Positions 44,593 through 53,213 of a DNA stretch of 64,000 nucleotides are shown in pieces. The stretch's first letter is position 1. Each line of letters starts with the position of its first letter. The stretch lies in assembly GCF_006968745.1 (NCBI RefSeq), contig NZ_CP030118.1, forward strand, positions 4,771,943 through 4,835,942. Direction: 5' to 3'. Source of the DNA: Brasilonema sennae CENA114 (lineage in GTDB: Bacteria; Cyanobacteriota; Cyanobacteriia; Cyanobacteriales; Nostocaceae). A program made the translations under genes and the position numbers. The notes beneath the pieces were generated by a model, which was not told where the DNA came from, made no database searches, and saw nothing but the letters and a program-made list of their open reading frames with translations.

Positions 44593-45432
44593 ATGAAACA
44601 ACATTTGCGTTTTATTCGGCGTGTGCTGTTCGTTACGCCATTAATGGCTAGTTCTGCCTTAGTAGCAGCACCTAGTCAAGCTGCTACTTTTGCTTACTCT
44701 CAAGGTGACTTCGATTTTACTAACTTTAGTCAAAGACCTTTGACGATAGCAACTGATGTTAACGCCAATACCCTTGCTATTGGCAAAGGTGGTATGGTCA
44801 AAGCTTTATCTCAAGCAACAGCAACTTTTGTAACTCGTCCTACTTCAGAAGCATCCAATTTTTCTTTGAGCCAAGCTTTGGGAGAAGGTAGAGATTATTT
44901 AGGACAAGCAAATACTCAGGCTACAGTTATCGGTCATTTCGTTGTAGATGCAAATACACAATGGTCTGTTGACTTTAGAACAAATTTAAACCTGGAAACA
45001 TCAATAGATAATCCACCAGCAGAAAATGCAAGAGCCGCCGGAGATATATCTTTCGCATTGATCGACACCACGAATAACACTATCTTAGATTTCTTCGACT
45101 TAACAGGAAATGTAGAGACTCTAGGCGATAACGATTTTATCGCATTTCAAAAAAGCGACAATGTGAGTTTGAATAATCCACTCACCACGTCTAATTTTGG
45201 AGGAAATCAAGAATCTGCTACAGCTTCCATTCAGGGTTCTGTGCAACGTTATTTTGCCAACGAAACAAATGTCGCTTTAATAGAAGTTAAGAAAAATCGG
45301 GCTAGAGTAGTAGTACCAGAACCTTCTACTACTCTGGCTTTACTGTCCTGTTGTAGCCTTCTTGGGGTAGTCACTAAAGCTAAACGTAAAGCAATGACTT
45401 TAGTACGCTCATTCAAAGAAAAGAACTGCTAA
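44593..45432 (+). CDS. PEP-CTERM secreted protein
   Basis: The 279-residue protein has a signal peptide (LFVTPLMASSALVAAPSQAA) and a C-terminal PEP-CTERM signal: VPEPSTTLALLSCCSLLG, followed by basic KAKRK. This tail is recognised by exosortase-type systems. The middle is a Ser/Thr/Asn-rich beta-type domain unknown to me. The additional ~15 residues after the basic cluster (MTLVRSFKEKNC) are longer than the usual end. A good ribosome binding site (AAGGAA) is 6-7 nt upstream of the ATG. No exosortase gene is in the window. Confidence 0.87.
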   Translation: MKQHLRFIRRVLFVTPLMASSALVAAPSQAATFAYSQGDFDFTNFSQRPLTIATDVNANTLAIGKGGMVKALSQATATFVTRPTSEASNFSLSQALGEGRDYLGQANTQATVIGHFVVDANTQWSVDFRTNLNLETSIDNPPAENARAAGDISFALIDTTNNTILDFFDLTGNVETLGDNDFIAFQKSDNVSLNNPLTTSNFGGNQESATASIQGSVQRYFANETNVALIEVKKNRARVVVPEPSTTLALLSCCSLLGVVTKAKRKAMTLVRSFKEKNC

Positions 45433-45639
45433 AGGTTAATACGCTATAGTGACCAAAAGCGATGATGCAGACTTTTGGTCACTCTATCTGTATCCACCAA
45501 CTGATACTGAATAGTAAAACGCAAGTGTGTTTGATACAGATATGCTTGTTTGTATTTCTCCTTTGCCCTTTAACTGAAAAGTATTGGCCAAGGAAGCGTT
45601 AGACCGATTTATCGAAACATTGGAAAACTTGCATACCAG

Positions 45640-46038
45640 CTAGCTTGGCTCTCTGTCGCTACAATTTTCCTTCAATTCAGGGTGCACCGCACAAGGAAGG
45701 AGCATCTCTCCCGAAAAATACTTGCAGCTGCTGCACGCAATGGGAATCAACAGTGGGGGCTTGATTGGTGGTGGTGTGTTTGGAGTTGGGGATTTTCGCA
45801 AACGCGCGATCACTAATCCTCCAACAACCATCAGTACACCACCACTGTCGCTTGCACAGCTAAAAACCATAAGTTTGTGGATCGCTGGACGTTGTGATTC
45901 TAGTGCACGACCCACTGAAATCAATGCAGTACTAGTTGCAGATGTCACCAGTGCTACCCCACCAATGCTCACTGCAAATATTCCCAGAGTGTAGGCACTA
46001 ACAGAAATTACTTCTAGAAATTCGTCTTTGGTTATCAT
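45640..46038 (-). CDS. Small membrane protein with Cys-rich tail (paralog of 11563-11988)
   Basis: The 132-residue product has two hydrophobic segments (YTLGIFAVSIGGVALVTSAT; SGGVLMVVGGLVIA), then a Pro-rich stretch. A tail follows with C-x2-C-x10-C-x9-C (CSSCKYFSGEMLLPC ... ELKENC), identical in spacing to the paralog. The family function is unknown. It lies about 240 bp downstream of hlyD on the same strand, beyond a strong inverted repeat (46209-46262), so it is probably a separate transcript. Being next to a double-glycine peptide locus, as its paralog is, suggests an accessory role such as immunity or assembly, which is inference. Confidence 0.75.
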   Translation of the reverse strand: MITKDEFLEVISVSAYTLGIFAVSIGGVALVTSATSTALISVGRALESQRPAIHKLMVFSCASDSGGVLMVVGGLVIARLRKSPTPNTPPPIKPPLLIPIACSSCKYFSGEMLLPCAVHPELKENCSDREPS

Positions 46039-46208
46039 GAAAAAGTGCGCCCAAAAATTGATTTGTTCCAGGTTACTATTTGCACTTACTATTTGGTGTG
46101 ATTAAACACATCTACTACTTGTCGCCTTTGGCGGACACCATCGGTAATAGATTAAAAAAGCGTGCATTTTGTCAATAAGTGTATATAAGGAAATAATTAG
46201 ATATAAAA

Positions 46209-46262
46209 ATGATAATCAAAACATTAGAGAGGGAAGAGTCGAGCTAATGTTTTGATTATCAT
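46209..46262 (-). terminator. Perfect 19-bp inverted repeat after the export operon
   Basis: ATGATAATCAAAACATTAG (46209-46227) pairs with 46244-46262 around a 16-nt loop. It lies 20 bp past the hlyD stop (minus strand). There is no U-tract on either side, so it may be a bidirectional structure or a binding site. Confidence 0.6.
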
Positions 46263-46281
46263 CTAGGATTGCTATAGCTAC

Positions 46282-47703
46282 TCACAAATCCGTTATTAAT
46301 CTTGCCTTTCTCAAGAGATATTGCAGCGCTGTCTCTTCTCTAGAAATAATATCAGCTATTGCAGACATCCCAGCTTGAAGATGACATTTGTAGTCACCAT
46401 GTCCGAAAGAAAGTGTTTCTGGTTTTACTGTGACTTCAAAGTTGCTATTACCAGCAGTTGAAGAACCAGTGCTTCCTGTACCTGAATTGCTCCCAGATGT
46501 TATGGCGTCTGGAGAAATGGTGCTAACAGTACCTTTAAGAGTGCCGTAATCAGGATAGGGACAAGCATCAACTCGCAATTGCACATTTTGAGCAACTGCG
46601 ACTTTTCTAACATCAGCAGAAGGAATTATAACTTTAATGACTAGAGGAGCATTAAGAGGAACAATTTGGGCAATAGGTTCACTAGTACGGACAACTTGAC
46701 CAGGGTTATAGACATTGAGTTTAAGAATAATGCCGTTACTAGTGGCACGAATAATGCTACTTTTGAGTTGAGTATCAAGTTGTTGCAGGTCTTTTCGAGA
46801 TTGGTTGATTTGGTTTTGTGTTTCAGAACGCCGCTGAATTAAAGCTTCTTTTTCTTTGAGTAAAGTCGCGATCGTTGCTTGACCTTTAGCAATTTCTTGC
46901 TCAATGCGTTTTTTTGCCATCTCAACCGTTGCGTTGCTGGGATTAACAGCAGCTTTAGCTGATTTGACTTTGGCTTTGGCAATATCAACGGCTTTTTGTT
47001 GACCTTGTAGTATTAATTTTGTTTGTTCAACAACGAGTTTTTTTTGTTCAAAATCACGCCGACCAATTGCTCCAGTTTCTGACAAAAGCTGATAGCGATC
47101 GCGATCTACCATAGCAAAGTCTAAATCTACCTTGGCTTTTTGCAAGTCTGCTTCTGCTTTCTGCAAATTTGCTTCTGCACCTAGCGAGTCGCTTGTCGTT
47201 GTGATTTGTCGTTCTTGATATTCCCGTTGACTACGTGCTAATTCCGCTTTTGCAGAAGAAATGGTCTGTTCTATGACTTGCTTTTCAGCACTAACCTGAA
47301 CATCTAAACTTTTGATTTGAGCATACATTTGAATAAGTTGTAACTTGCTTTGCTCAATATTGCCTTTGATCTGGCTCTTTTTGATTTGCAGTTGATCATC
47401 ATTAAGGACGGCGATCGCATCTCCCTGCTTGACCATTTGATTTTCTTTTACAAAAATCTCTTTAACAGTTCCTTCTACTTCTGGTTGTACTAGCCGGAGG
47501 TCCCCTGTGGGACGCACATTAGCACTACCTTTTACTGTGACATTGTATTTTATAGAAGAGGCGAGGCTAAATATAGTAGCGACAGTTCCAACAAGAAATA
47601 CTCCAGCTAAAGATGTCCAAGGACTAACAGGAGGGAGAAATCCCTCACCTTCAACTGAGGAAATTTTATGCGAAGGGAGAAGTTTTTGATTATGTGTATG
47701 CAT
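46282..47703 (-). CDS. HlyD-family membrane-fusion (adaptor) protein
   Basis: The 473-residue adaptor has one N-terminal transmembrane helix (about 30-50), a beta-barrel/lipoyl start (VKGSANVRPTGDLRLVQPEVEGTVKEI) and a long coiled coil (about 95-320, rich in Gln/Lys/Glu). The lipoyl half and C-terminal beta domain follow (SIIRATSNGIILKLNVYNPG; VVRTSEPIAQIVPLNAPLVI). This is the type I secretion adaptor that links the ABC transporter to an outer-membrane channel (TolC, not in this window). It is encoded directly downstream of the C39-peptidase ABC transporter on the same strand, about 70 bp apart, so they form one operon. Confidence 0.92.
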   Translation of the reverse strand: MHTHNQKLLPSHKISSVEGEGFLPPVSPWTSLAGVFLVGTVATIFSLASSIKYNVTVKGSANVRPTGDLRLVQPEVEGTVKEIFVKENQMVKQGDAIAVLNDDQLQIKKSQIKGNIEQSKLQLIQMYAQIKSLDVQVSAEKQVIEQTISSAKAELARSQREYQERQITTTSDSLGAEANLQKAEADLQKAKVDLDFAMVDRDRYQLLSETGAIGRRDFEQKKLVVEQTKLILQGQQKAVDIAKAKVKSAKAAVNPSNATVEMAKKRIEQEIAKGQATIATLLKEKEALIQRRSETQNQINQSRKDLQQLDTQLKSSIIRATSNGIILKLNVYNPGQVVRTSEPIAQIVPLNAPLVIKVIIPSADVRKVAVAQNVQLRVDACPYPDYGTLKGTVSTISPDAITSGSNSGTGSTGSSTAGNSNFEVTVKPETLSFGHGDYKCHLQAGMSAIADIISREETALQYLLRKARLITDL

Positions 47704-47773
47704 AATGACTAATTGCTAATTGTTAATTGCTACTTGAGTTTATAAATCTCTTCTCTGAGCCATTAGCCATTAA

Positions 47774-49927
47774 CTAAATTATCAAAAAGTCCAAATGGTC
47801 TCCTTCTTTTGAGCGTAAATCTGAAAGAGTTCCTTGAAGTTTTAATCTGCCTTGATCTAACATTACAACCCAATCAGCACGATTAATAACTTTGGGACGA
47901 TGGGTAATCAAAATCGTGGTTTTACCGTGACGATGTTTAAACAGTTTATCCAGCACGAGGTTTTCGCTCACAGGGTCGAGTCCAGAGGTAGATTCATCTA
48001 AAATGAGGATTGCTGGATCTGTGGCTATAGCTCGTGCTATTGCTAGCCGTTGACGTTGTCCACCAGAAATATTTGCGCCAAATTCACCTAAAATCGTTTG
48101 ATATTTCTCGGGTAAATTACTAATAAAATCATCGGCTTCTGCAATTTGGCAAGCTTGCACAATCTCCTCAAAAGCTAATTGTGGTCTTCCTATGCGAAAG
48201 TTTTCAAGAATGGAACGGCTCCAAAAGTGAGCGTCTTGAGGAACTAAAACTACCTGTTGACGCAGACAATCAAGAGGAAGGTCATCTAGGTTATACAGTC
48301 CAATACGAATATTTCCTGATTGCAGTGGATACAACCCAGCAATGACTTTAGCTAAAGTGCTTTTACCACAGCCGGATTTACCAATCAAGGCAACAACTTT
48401 TCCACCAGGGATTGTTATAGAAAAGTCTTCTAATAAGTCAAGCCGACCTGCATAGTGAAAGTTAACTTGACGACAAATAATATCGGCATTTGGTTGTATT
48501 CGAGCAAATGGCTTTTTGGCGTCATCTTCACTATGTTCTGGAGTCGCATCTATAACTTCTGTCAGGCGTTGTGTGGCAGTTTTGGCACGGGTAAATCGAT
48601 CAACAAAATTAATGATAGTACTAATTAAGCCCAGGAAATTAGCATTCATCGAGTTAAATGCTAGCAATTGCCCGATACTTAAATTCTCCGCTGGGTTACT
48701 CACCAAATTACCGCCAAACCATAGTAAAACAATACTGCCAATAGCAGAAACCAAACTAGAAAAGCTATTGTTGATAATGCTAATCTGAATAGTCCGGAGT
48801 GTGACGTTAGCCAAATGGCTAAATCGGGTTTGAAATTCATCCCAAAATTGGGGTGCGGCTGTGGTACTTTTGAGAGTGAGTGCGCCTTTAAATGTTTCTA
48901 CTAAAATGCCTTGTGTTTCTGCTTCTGTGACCAAAAGTTCACGAGTTTTTTGCCGTAAACTAGGCTGAAAGACTATCGTAGATAAAGTCATCACCACAGA
49001 GATGAACATCGCTACTATCGTTAGTTTCCAGCTATAGAAAACCATCAAACTCAAAGAAATGATCGCAATAAAAAATCTACTGGGTAGAGAGATAACAACT
49101 TGAGCAACTAACTGATTAATCTCGTTGATGTCTCGCAACCGACTCACAATTTCCCCACTGCGTCGAGATTCGTAGTAAGAAAGAGGTAATCGCAGAATCG
49201 CTCTTCCAAATTCTAGGACTAGTCCTAGTTGTAGACGTTGGGCAAAGTGAGCGATTAAGTTAGACTGCACCCAGGAAAGACTGCTAGCAATCAAATTCAT
49301 GACTACGACGGCGATCGCCACAGTCGTCAGTAGTCTCGTATCACCACGCACCAGCACATCATCAGTTAGGAGTTGCAGCAGAAAAGGGGAAGCTAAAGAG
49401 AGTAATCCCAGAATGAAATTTAACGGCAAAGCTTGCGCTAAAATTCCGCGAAAAATCCAGACACGTCGGAAAAAACGCCAAAAGCCTCCAACCTCATCGT
49501 TCTTTTGCTCCAAAAAGCGAACTGGATCTGGCTCTACCAAAAGCATCAACCAATCCGTCCAACCCTCGGCTAAATCTTTTTTAGAAAGATAACGGATTCC
49601 TACTGCTGGATCGGCGACGACACATTTTTTGCCTTTCTTGCCGTATAAAACAACCCAATGGCACCCTTTCCAGTGAATAATTGCTGGTAAGGGCGCTTCA
49701 TTCATCCGATTTAACAATTCTGCCGAAGTTCTTACATGGCGAGCTTTAAATCCGAGTGTTTCTGCCCCTCGTTTCAGCCCTAATAAAGTTGTGCCTAATT
49801 GTCCAGTACCGACTGCCTCACGGATATGATTCAGCGTAAAAGTACGTCCATGATGTCTAGCTATAGAAGCTAGACAAGCAGCACCGCAATCTTCTTCACT
49901 GTATTGTAAAATATGAGCGTATTTCAT
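47774..49927 (-). CDS. C39-peptidase ABC transporter for double-glycine peptides (PCAT)
   Basis: From the ATG at 49927 the protein is 717 residues (a GTG at 49975 would add 16). The N-terminal C39 peptidase domain has the catalytic Cys in EEDCGAACLAS (Cys14), His in IHWKGCHWVVL (His90) and Asp in VVADPAVG (Asp106). A six-helix transmembrane domain follows (about 150-430), then an ABC ATPase with Walker A GKSGCGKST, signature ISGGQRQRL and Walker B AILILDEST. PCATs cut double-glycine leaders and export the core peptide. The three tandem 77-residue precursors just upstream are its likely substrates, and HlyD just downstream completes the export pair. Confidence 0.95.
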   Translation of the reverse strand: MKYAHILQYSEEDCGAACLASIARHHGRTFTLNHIREAVGTGQLGTTLLGLKRGAETLGFKARHVRTSAELLNRMNEAPLPAIIHWKGCHWVVLYGKKGKKCVVADPAVGIRYLSKKDLAEGWTDWLMLLVEPDPVRFLEQKNDEVGGFWRFFRRVWIFRGILAQALPLNFILGLLSLASPFLLQLLTDDVLVRGDTRLLTTVAIAVVVMNLIASSLSWVQSNLIAHFAQRLQLGLVLEFGRAILRLPLSYYESRRSGEIVSRLRDINEINQLVAQVVISLPSRFFIAIISLSLMVFYSWKLTIVAMFISVVMTLSTIVFQPSLRQKTRELLVTEAETQGILVETFKGALTLKSTTAAPQFWDEFQTRFSHLANVTLRTIQISIINNSFSSLVSAIGSIVLLWFGGNLVSNPAENLSIGQLLAFNSMNANFLGLISTIINFVDRFTRAKTATQRLTEVIDATPEHSEDDAKKPFARIQPNADIICRQVNFHYAGRLDLLEDFSITIPGGKVVALIGKSGCGKSTLAKVIAGLYPLQSGNIRIGLYNLDDLPLDCLRQQVVLVPQDAHFWSRSILENFRIGRPQLAFEEIVQACQIAEADDFISNLPEKYQTILGEFGANISGGQRQRLAIARAIATDPAILILDESTSGLDPVSENLVLDKLFKHRHGKTTILITHRPKVINRADWVVMLDQGRLKLQGTLSDLRSKEGDHLDFLII

Positions 49928-50107
49928 AAAGAAATGCTTGTCTCTACGTCTCCTGTGTTTGAAATCAGTGAACACTCAACACTAACCCTTACTCCCTGAC
50001 TCCCTCACTCCCAGCCTACGGCACGAAGCGCCCCGTAGGGACAAAGCTCGCCGGGGGGATACTCCCCCTGGCAGACTTTGGCGCTCTTGCAACGCGCTTC
50101 ACTCCCT

Positions 50108-50138
50108 TATCGTTGCTGTATAGCCTGGAGCAACGATA
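50108..50138 (-). promoter_or_regulatory. Stem-loop after peptide gene 1
   Basis: TATCGTTGCT pairs with AGCAACGATA around an 11-nt loop. This shorter copy of the structure at 50579-50615 and 51052-51088 lies 75 bp past the stop of the peptide gene. It may tune read-through into the exporter genes or stabilise the peptide mRNA. Confidence 0.55.
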
Positions 50139-50212
50139 GGAACATGTGAGCCAATGCAACACTACTAAACGTTGTGACTGTTTTAAGAACTGAGCTAGCG
50201 CTTCGTTATAAT

Positions 50213-50446
50213 TTAGTAGCTAATTACTGCGGTAATATTTAATGACGAAGTAGCCTTCTGGTCATTTGCTTCTACGCTTCCATTGACGTCAGTAGAGTAG
50301 GTGCCGTCGGCCTGCTCAGTGCTAGCTGTAGCAGTAGCTGCTAGGGTAGCTTGGTTGCTGTAAGTGGTGGAATCTGTGCTCTTAGCGTAACCGCCGACAA
50401 CGCTGGTTGCTTGAGATGCTGCAATTTCAGTGAAAAGTGGATTCAT
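50213..50446 (-). CDS. Double-glycine peptide precursor 1
   Basis: The 77-residue product begins MNPLFTEIAASQATSVVGG, a clear double-glycine leader (GG at residues 18-19), then a 58-residue core (YAKSTDSTTYSNQ...). The core is rich in Ser, Thr, Ala and Asn and ends SLNITAVISY, with no Cys. It has no obvious dehydration or crosslinking signature, so it may be unmodified. Start has AAGGA 8 nt upstream. Differences among the three copies concentrate in residues 35-50 (for example ATASTEQADG), while leader and C-terminus stay fixed. It is the copy nearest the PCAT gene. Confidence 0.88.
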   Translation of the reverse strand: MNPLFTEIAASQATSVVGGYAKSTDSTTYSNQATLAATATASTEQADGTYSTDVNGSVEANDQKATSSLNITAVISY

Positions 50447-50578
50447 GACTTTTTTCCTTGAACTAATTATTGTGAATTGAATTGATTTGACTGATATCGA
50501 GATTGGGTGTGGTAAGATTATGCACTAGCATTGGATGCAAACCATTCTTGCCCATACCTTTTGTGTTGATTTCTCTGC

Positions 50579-50615
50579 TCCTATCGTTGCTGTATAGCCC
50601 CCAGCAACGATAGGA
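50579..50615 (-). promoter_or_regulatory. Stem-loop between peptide genes 2 and 1
   Basis: TCCTATCGTTGCT (50579-50591) pairs exactly with AGCAACGATAGGA (50603-50615), 13-bp stem, about 70 bp past the stop of gene 2. Possible partial terminator or mRNA-stability element; no U-tract. Confidence 0.65.
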
Positions 50616-50685
50616 ACATGTGAGCCAATGCAACACTACTAAACTTGTGACTGTTTTAAGAACTGAGCTAGCGCTTCGTTATAAT

Positions 50686-50919
50686 TTAGTAGCTAATTAC
50701 TGCGCTAATATTTAATGACGAGGTAGTCTTCTGGTCATCTGCTTCTACGGTTCCATTGATATCAGTAGAGTAGGTACCGTTGTCCACTTCTGTGCTAGCT
50801 GCAACAGTACCTCCAAGGGTAGCTTGGTTGCTGTAGCTGGTGGAATCTGTGCTTTTAGCGTAACCGCCGACAACGCTGGTTGCTTGAGATGCTGCAATTT
50901 CAGTGAAAAGTGGATTCAT
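50686..50919 (-). CDS. Double-glycine peptide precursor 2
   Basis: The 77-residue product is read from the ATG at 50919; a longer frame to 51102 is not used because its first 61 codons are upstream leader sequence. The leader MNPLFTEIAASQATSVVGG is identical to the other copies. The core differs from copy 3 at only a few sites, such as EVDNGTYSTDINGTVEADD. It is the middle unit of a ~474-bp tandem triplication. Substrate of the downstream PCAT by context. Confidence 0.88.
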   Translation of the reverse strand: MNPLFTEIAASQATSVVGGYAKSTDSTSYSNQATLGGTVAASTEVDNGTYSTDINGTVEADDQKTTSSLNISAVISY

Positions 50920-51051
50920 GACTTTTTTCCTTGAACTAATTAGTGTTAATTGAATTGATTTGAGTGAACGGGAGTTAGGGTGTGGTAAGATGATGCACAA
51001 GCATTGCATGCAAACCATTCTTGCCCACACCTTTTGTGTTGATTTCTCTGC

Positions 51052-51088
51052 TCCTATCGTTGCTGTATAGCCCCGAGCAACGATAGGA
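51052..51088 (-). promoter_or_regulatory. Stem-loop between peptide genes 3 and 2
   Basis: TCCTATCGTTGCT (51052-51064) pairs exactly with 51076-51088, around an 11-nt loop. Its position relative to gene 3 matches the other two copies. Confidence 0.65.
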
Positions 51089-51159
51089 ACTTGCATTGGC
51101 AATGCAACACTACTAAACTTGTCACTCTTTTAAGAACTGAGCTAGCGCTTCGTTATAAT

Positions 51160-51393
51160 TTAGTAGCTAATTACTGCGCTAATATTTAATGACGAGGTAG
51201 TGTTCTGGTCATTTGCTTCTACGCTTCCATTGAGAGCAGTAGAGTAGGTGCCGGTGGGCACTTCTGTGCTAGCCGCAACAGTACCTCCTAGGGTAGCTTG
51301 GTTGCTGTAGCTGGTAGAATCTGTGCTTTTAGCGTAACCGCCGACAACGCTGGTTGCTTGAGATGCTGCAATTTCAGTGAAAAGTGGATTCAT
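51160..51393 (-). CDS. Double-glycine peptide precursor 3
   Basis: The 77-residue product is the first gene of the operon on the minus strand. It carries the same leader (MNPLFTEIAASQATSVVGG) and a core with EVPTGTYSTALNGSVEAND in the variable part. Ser/Thr content is high; charge is low and Cys is absent. The promoter probably lies in 51400-51600, which is AT-rich. The unit is a tandem duplicate of copies 1 and 2 at about 474-bp spacing. Confidence 0.88.
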   Translation of the reverse strand: MNPLFTEIAASQATSVVGGYAKSTDSTSYSNQATLGGTVAASTEVPTGTYSTALNGSVEANDQNTTSSLNISAVISY

Positions 51394-52092
51394 GACTTTT
51401 TTCCTTGAACTTAGTTGAGTTATCTGGAAACCGATGTCTTTGTTTCCGATACTGAAAATATAGCATTAAAAAATACTGCTTGAAAAGATGAAATACTTAA
51501 GTTGACGGAAACAACATGAACATTTGTACTAACGTAAGTAAGTATAAATAGTCTTTTTATTAGTTAAAAATTTTACTTTTACTTTGTCCGTTATATTACA
51601 CTTATAAAATTTTTTTCTGTGTGCTAACGCTAGCATCAAGTCAGTGCAGTTTTTTACTGAGTATGTAATGATACTAAAAGCAGTACAAAGATGAAATGCT
51701 GAAGAGAATCGTAAGTTAGTAACAAAAATGACTGTAATATCATGGCTTGCAACTCAGAACTTTTATTACCTTGTCGTTTCGCCGACAATCATTTGTACGA
51801 AAAATTACCAGTAACTTAACTTTTCGCGATCGCCTCTTATGTCGTCGTAGAAGTCTAGGATTCAATGATTCAGCAGTTTTTGAAGCGACACACCTGTGAT
51901 AAAGCTAGCAACAGCATTTGCCTACAGGATTTTTCCAGTGGCTACGGTGCCAAATCATGACTAGACCTCTCCAAAAATGGCTATGAAACCAATACCCCGC
52001 GCTTGCACTAAAAATCATTTTTGGAGAGGTCTACTGCGCAGTGTCATAGTCTCAACAAATGATATGATGGTGCGAAATAAAAAGAACAAAAC
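51394..52092. other. AT-rich promoter interval and MITE
   Basis: No gene is called. It serves as the divergent upstream region of the peptide operon (minus) and of the permease (plus), and contains MITE copy 2. Confidence 0.5.
51963..52032. mobile_element. 70-bp MITE, copy 2
   Basis: It starts AGACCTCTCCAAAAATG and ends CATTTTTGGAGAGGTCT, a perfect 17-bp inverted repeat. It is flanked by ACT on both sides (51960-51962 and 52033-52035). The interior matches copy 1 (451-520) at nearly every base. Confidence 0.8.
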
Positions 52093-52905
52093 ATGAAGAT
52101 AAATGTATCTCGTCAGAAACCGCGTGTCTTGACATGGCAAGCGGTTTTCTCAATGCTCATGTTTGTTTTCATGTACCTACCTATAGTGGTACTGGCGTTT
52201 TATAGTTTCAACCAGTCGCCCTACAGTGCACGTTGGCAAGGGTTGACTTTGGAATGGTATGGCAAGTTGTTTAGCGATCAGCGGATTTTATCGGCTTTAG
52301 AAAACAGTTTGATAGTAGCCTTTTGTGCAGTAGGGATTGCTGCAATACTAGGAACGTTGATGGCAGTGGGGTTGGCGCGTTATCAGTTCTTGGGTAAGAG
52401 TTTGTATCGCGGTGTTTCTTACTTACCATTGATTATTCCTGATATTGCGATCGCAGTAGCTACCCTAGTTTTTCTAGCAGCCTTTGCCATTCCCTTAAGC
52501 ATCTGGACAATCGTTTGTGCTCATGTCGTCTTTTGTCTTGCCTATGTTTGTCTTGTTGTATCTTCTCAACTCACTCATTTAGATCCCCATTTAGAAGAAG
52601 CAGCACTGGATCTCGGAGCAACACCAGTGCAAGCCTTTATCAAAGTCTTGTTACCTCAGTTAATACCTGGTGTTGTCGCTGGTTGTTTACTAGCCTTTGT
52701 CCTCAGCTTAGACGACTTTCTCATTGCCAGTTTCACTGCTGGTAGTGGTTCCAACACTCTACCTATGGAAATTTTTAGCCGCATCAGAACAGGAGTTAAA
52801 CCAGATATTAATGCTCTGAGTGTTATCTTGATTTTAGTCTCTGGGATTGTCGCTCTTATAGCTGAGTTAATTCGTGCGTCAGGACAAAGAAAGAATAGTC
52901 ATTAG
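52093..52905 (+). CDS. potC: PotC-like polyamine ABC transporter permease (orphan)
   Basis: The 270-residue protein has six predicted membrane helices and the permease EAA motif (EEAALDLGATPVQAFIKVLLPQ). VVLAFYSFNQSPY near the N-terminus is typical of PotC. PotC and PotB form the channel of the spermidine/putrescine importer. The ATPase (PotA), PotB and PotD genes are not in this window: upstream is MITE and promoter sequence, downstream a kinase. It could be a separated part of a locus, with partners elsewhere in the genome. Gene symbol by resemblance. Confidence 0.85.
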   Translation: MKINVSRQKPRVLTWQAVFSMLMFVFMYLPIVVLAFYSFNQSPYSARWQGLTLEWYGKLFSDQRILSALENSLIVAFCAVGIAAILGTLMAVGLARYQFLGKSLYRGVSYLPLIIPDIAIAVATLVFLAAFAIPLSIWTIVCAHVVFCLAYVCLVVSSQLTHLDPHLEEAALDLGATPVQAFIKVLLPQLIPGVVAGCLLAFVLSLDDFLIASFTAGSGSNTLPMEIFSRIRTGVKPDINALSVILILVSGIVALIAELIRASGQRKNSH

Positions 52906-53213
52906 TCATTCGTCTATTAGTCATTGATCATGATCTTGATCTATTTTCCAAACGACTTGACAATATTAGGACTGTTATCATAATATTATTTTATATGATC
53001 GGAATCCTTGCGTGCATACATACTTATATTTATAAACTTCTAACTTAGAAACTTTTCACCCTACATAGGCAGATGCGCAGAACTTTTTTATCTGTGTGCT
53101 TGGTGTTGTGGGTGTGAGCAGACAGTCAGAAATGTTTGTGTAAAGATACATTTCTGTATTTGAACAGCTCAAGTTAGAGCCAACTTTGGACAAGATGCGA
53201 TACATGGCTCACT
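52906..53213. other. Intergenic interval
   Basis: It begins with TTAGTCATT-type heptamers; the rest is AT-rich with no gene. Confidence 0.5.
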
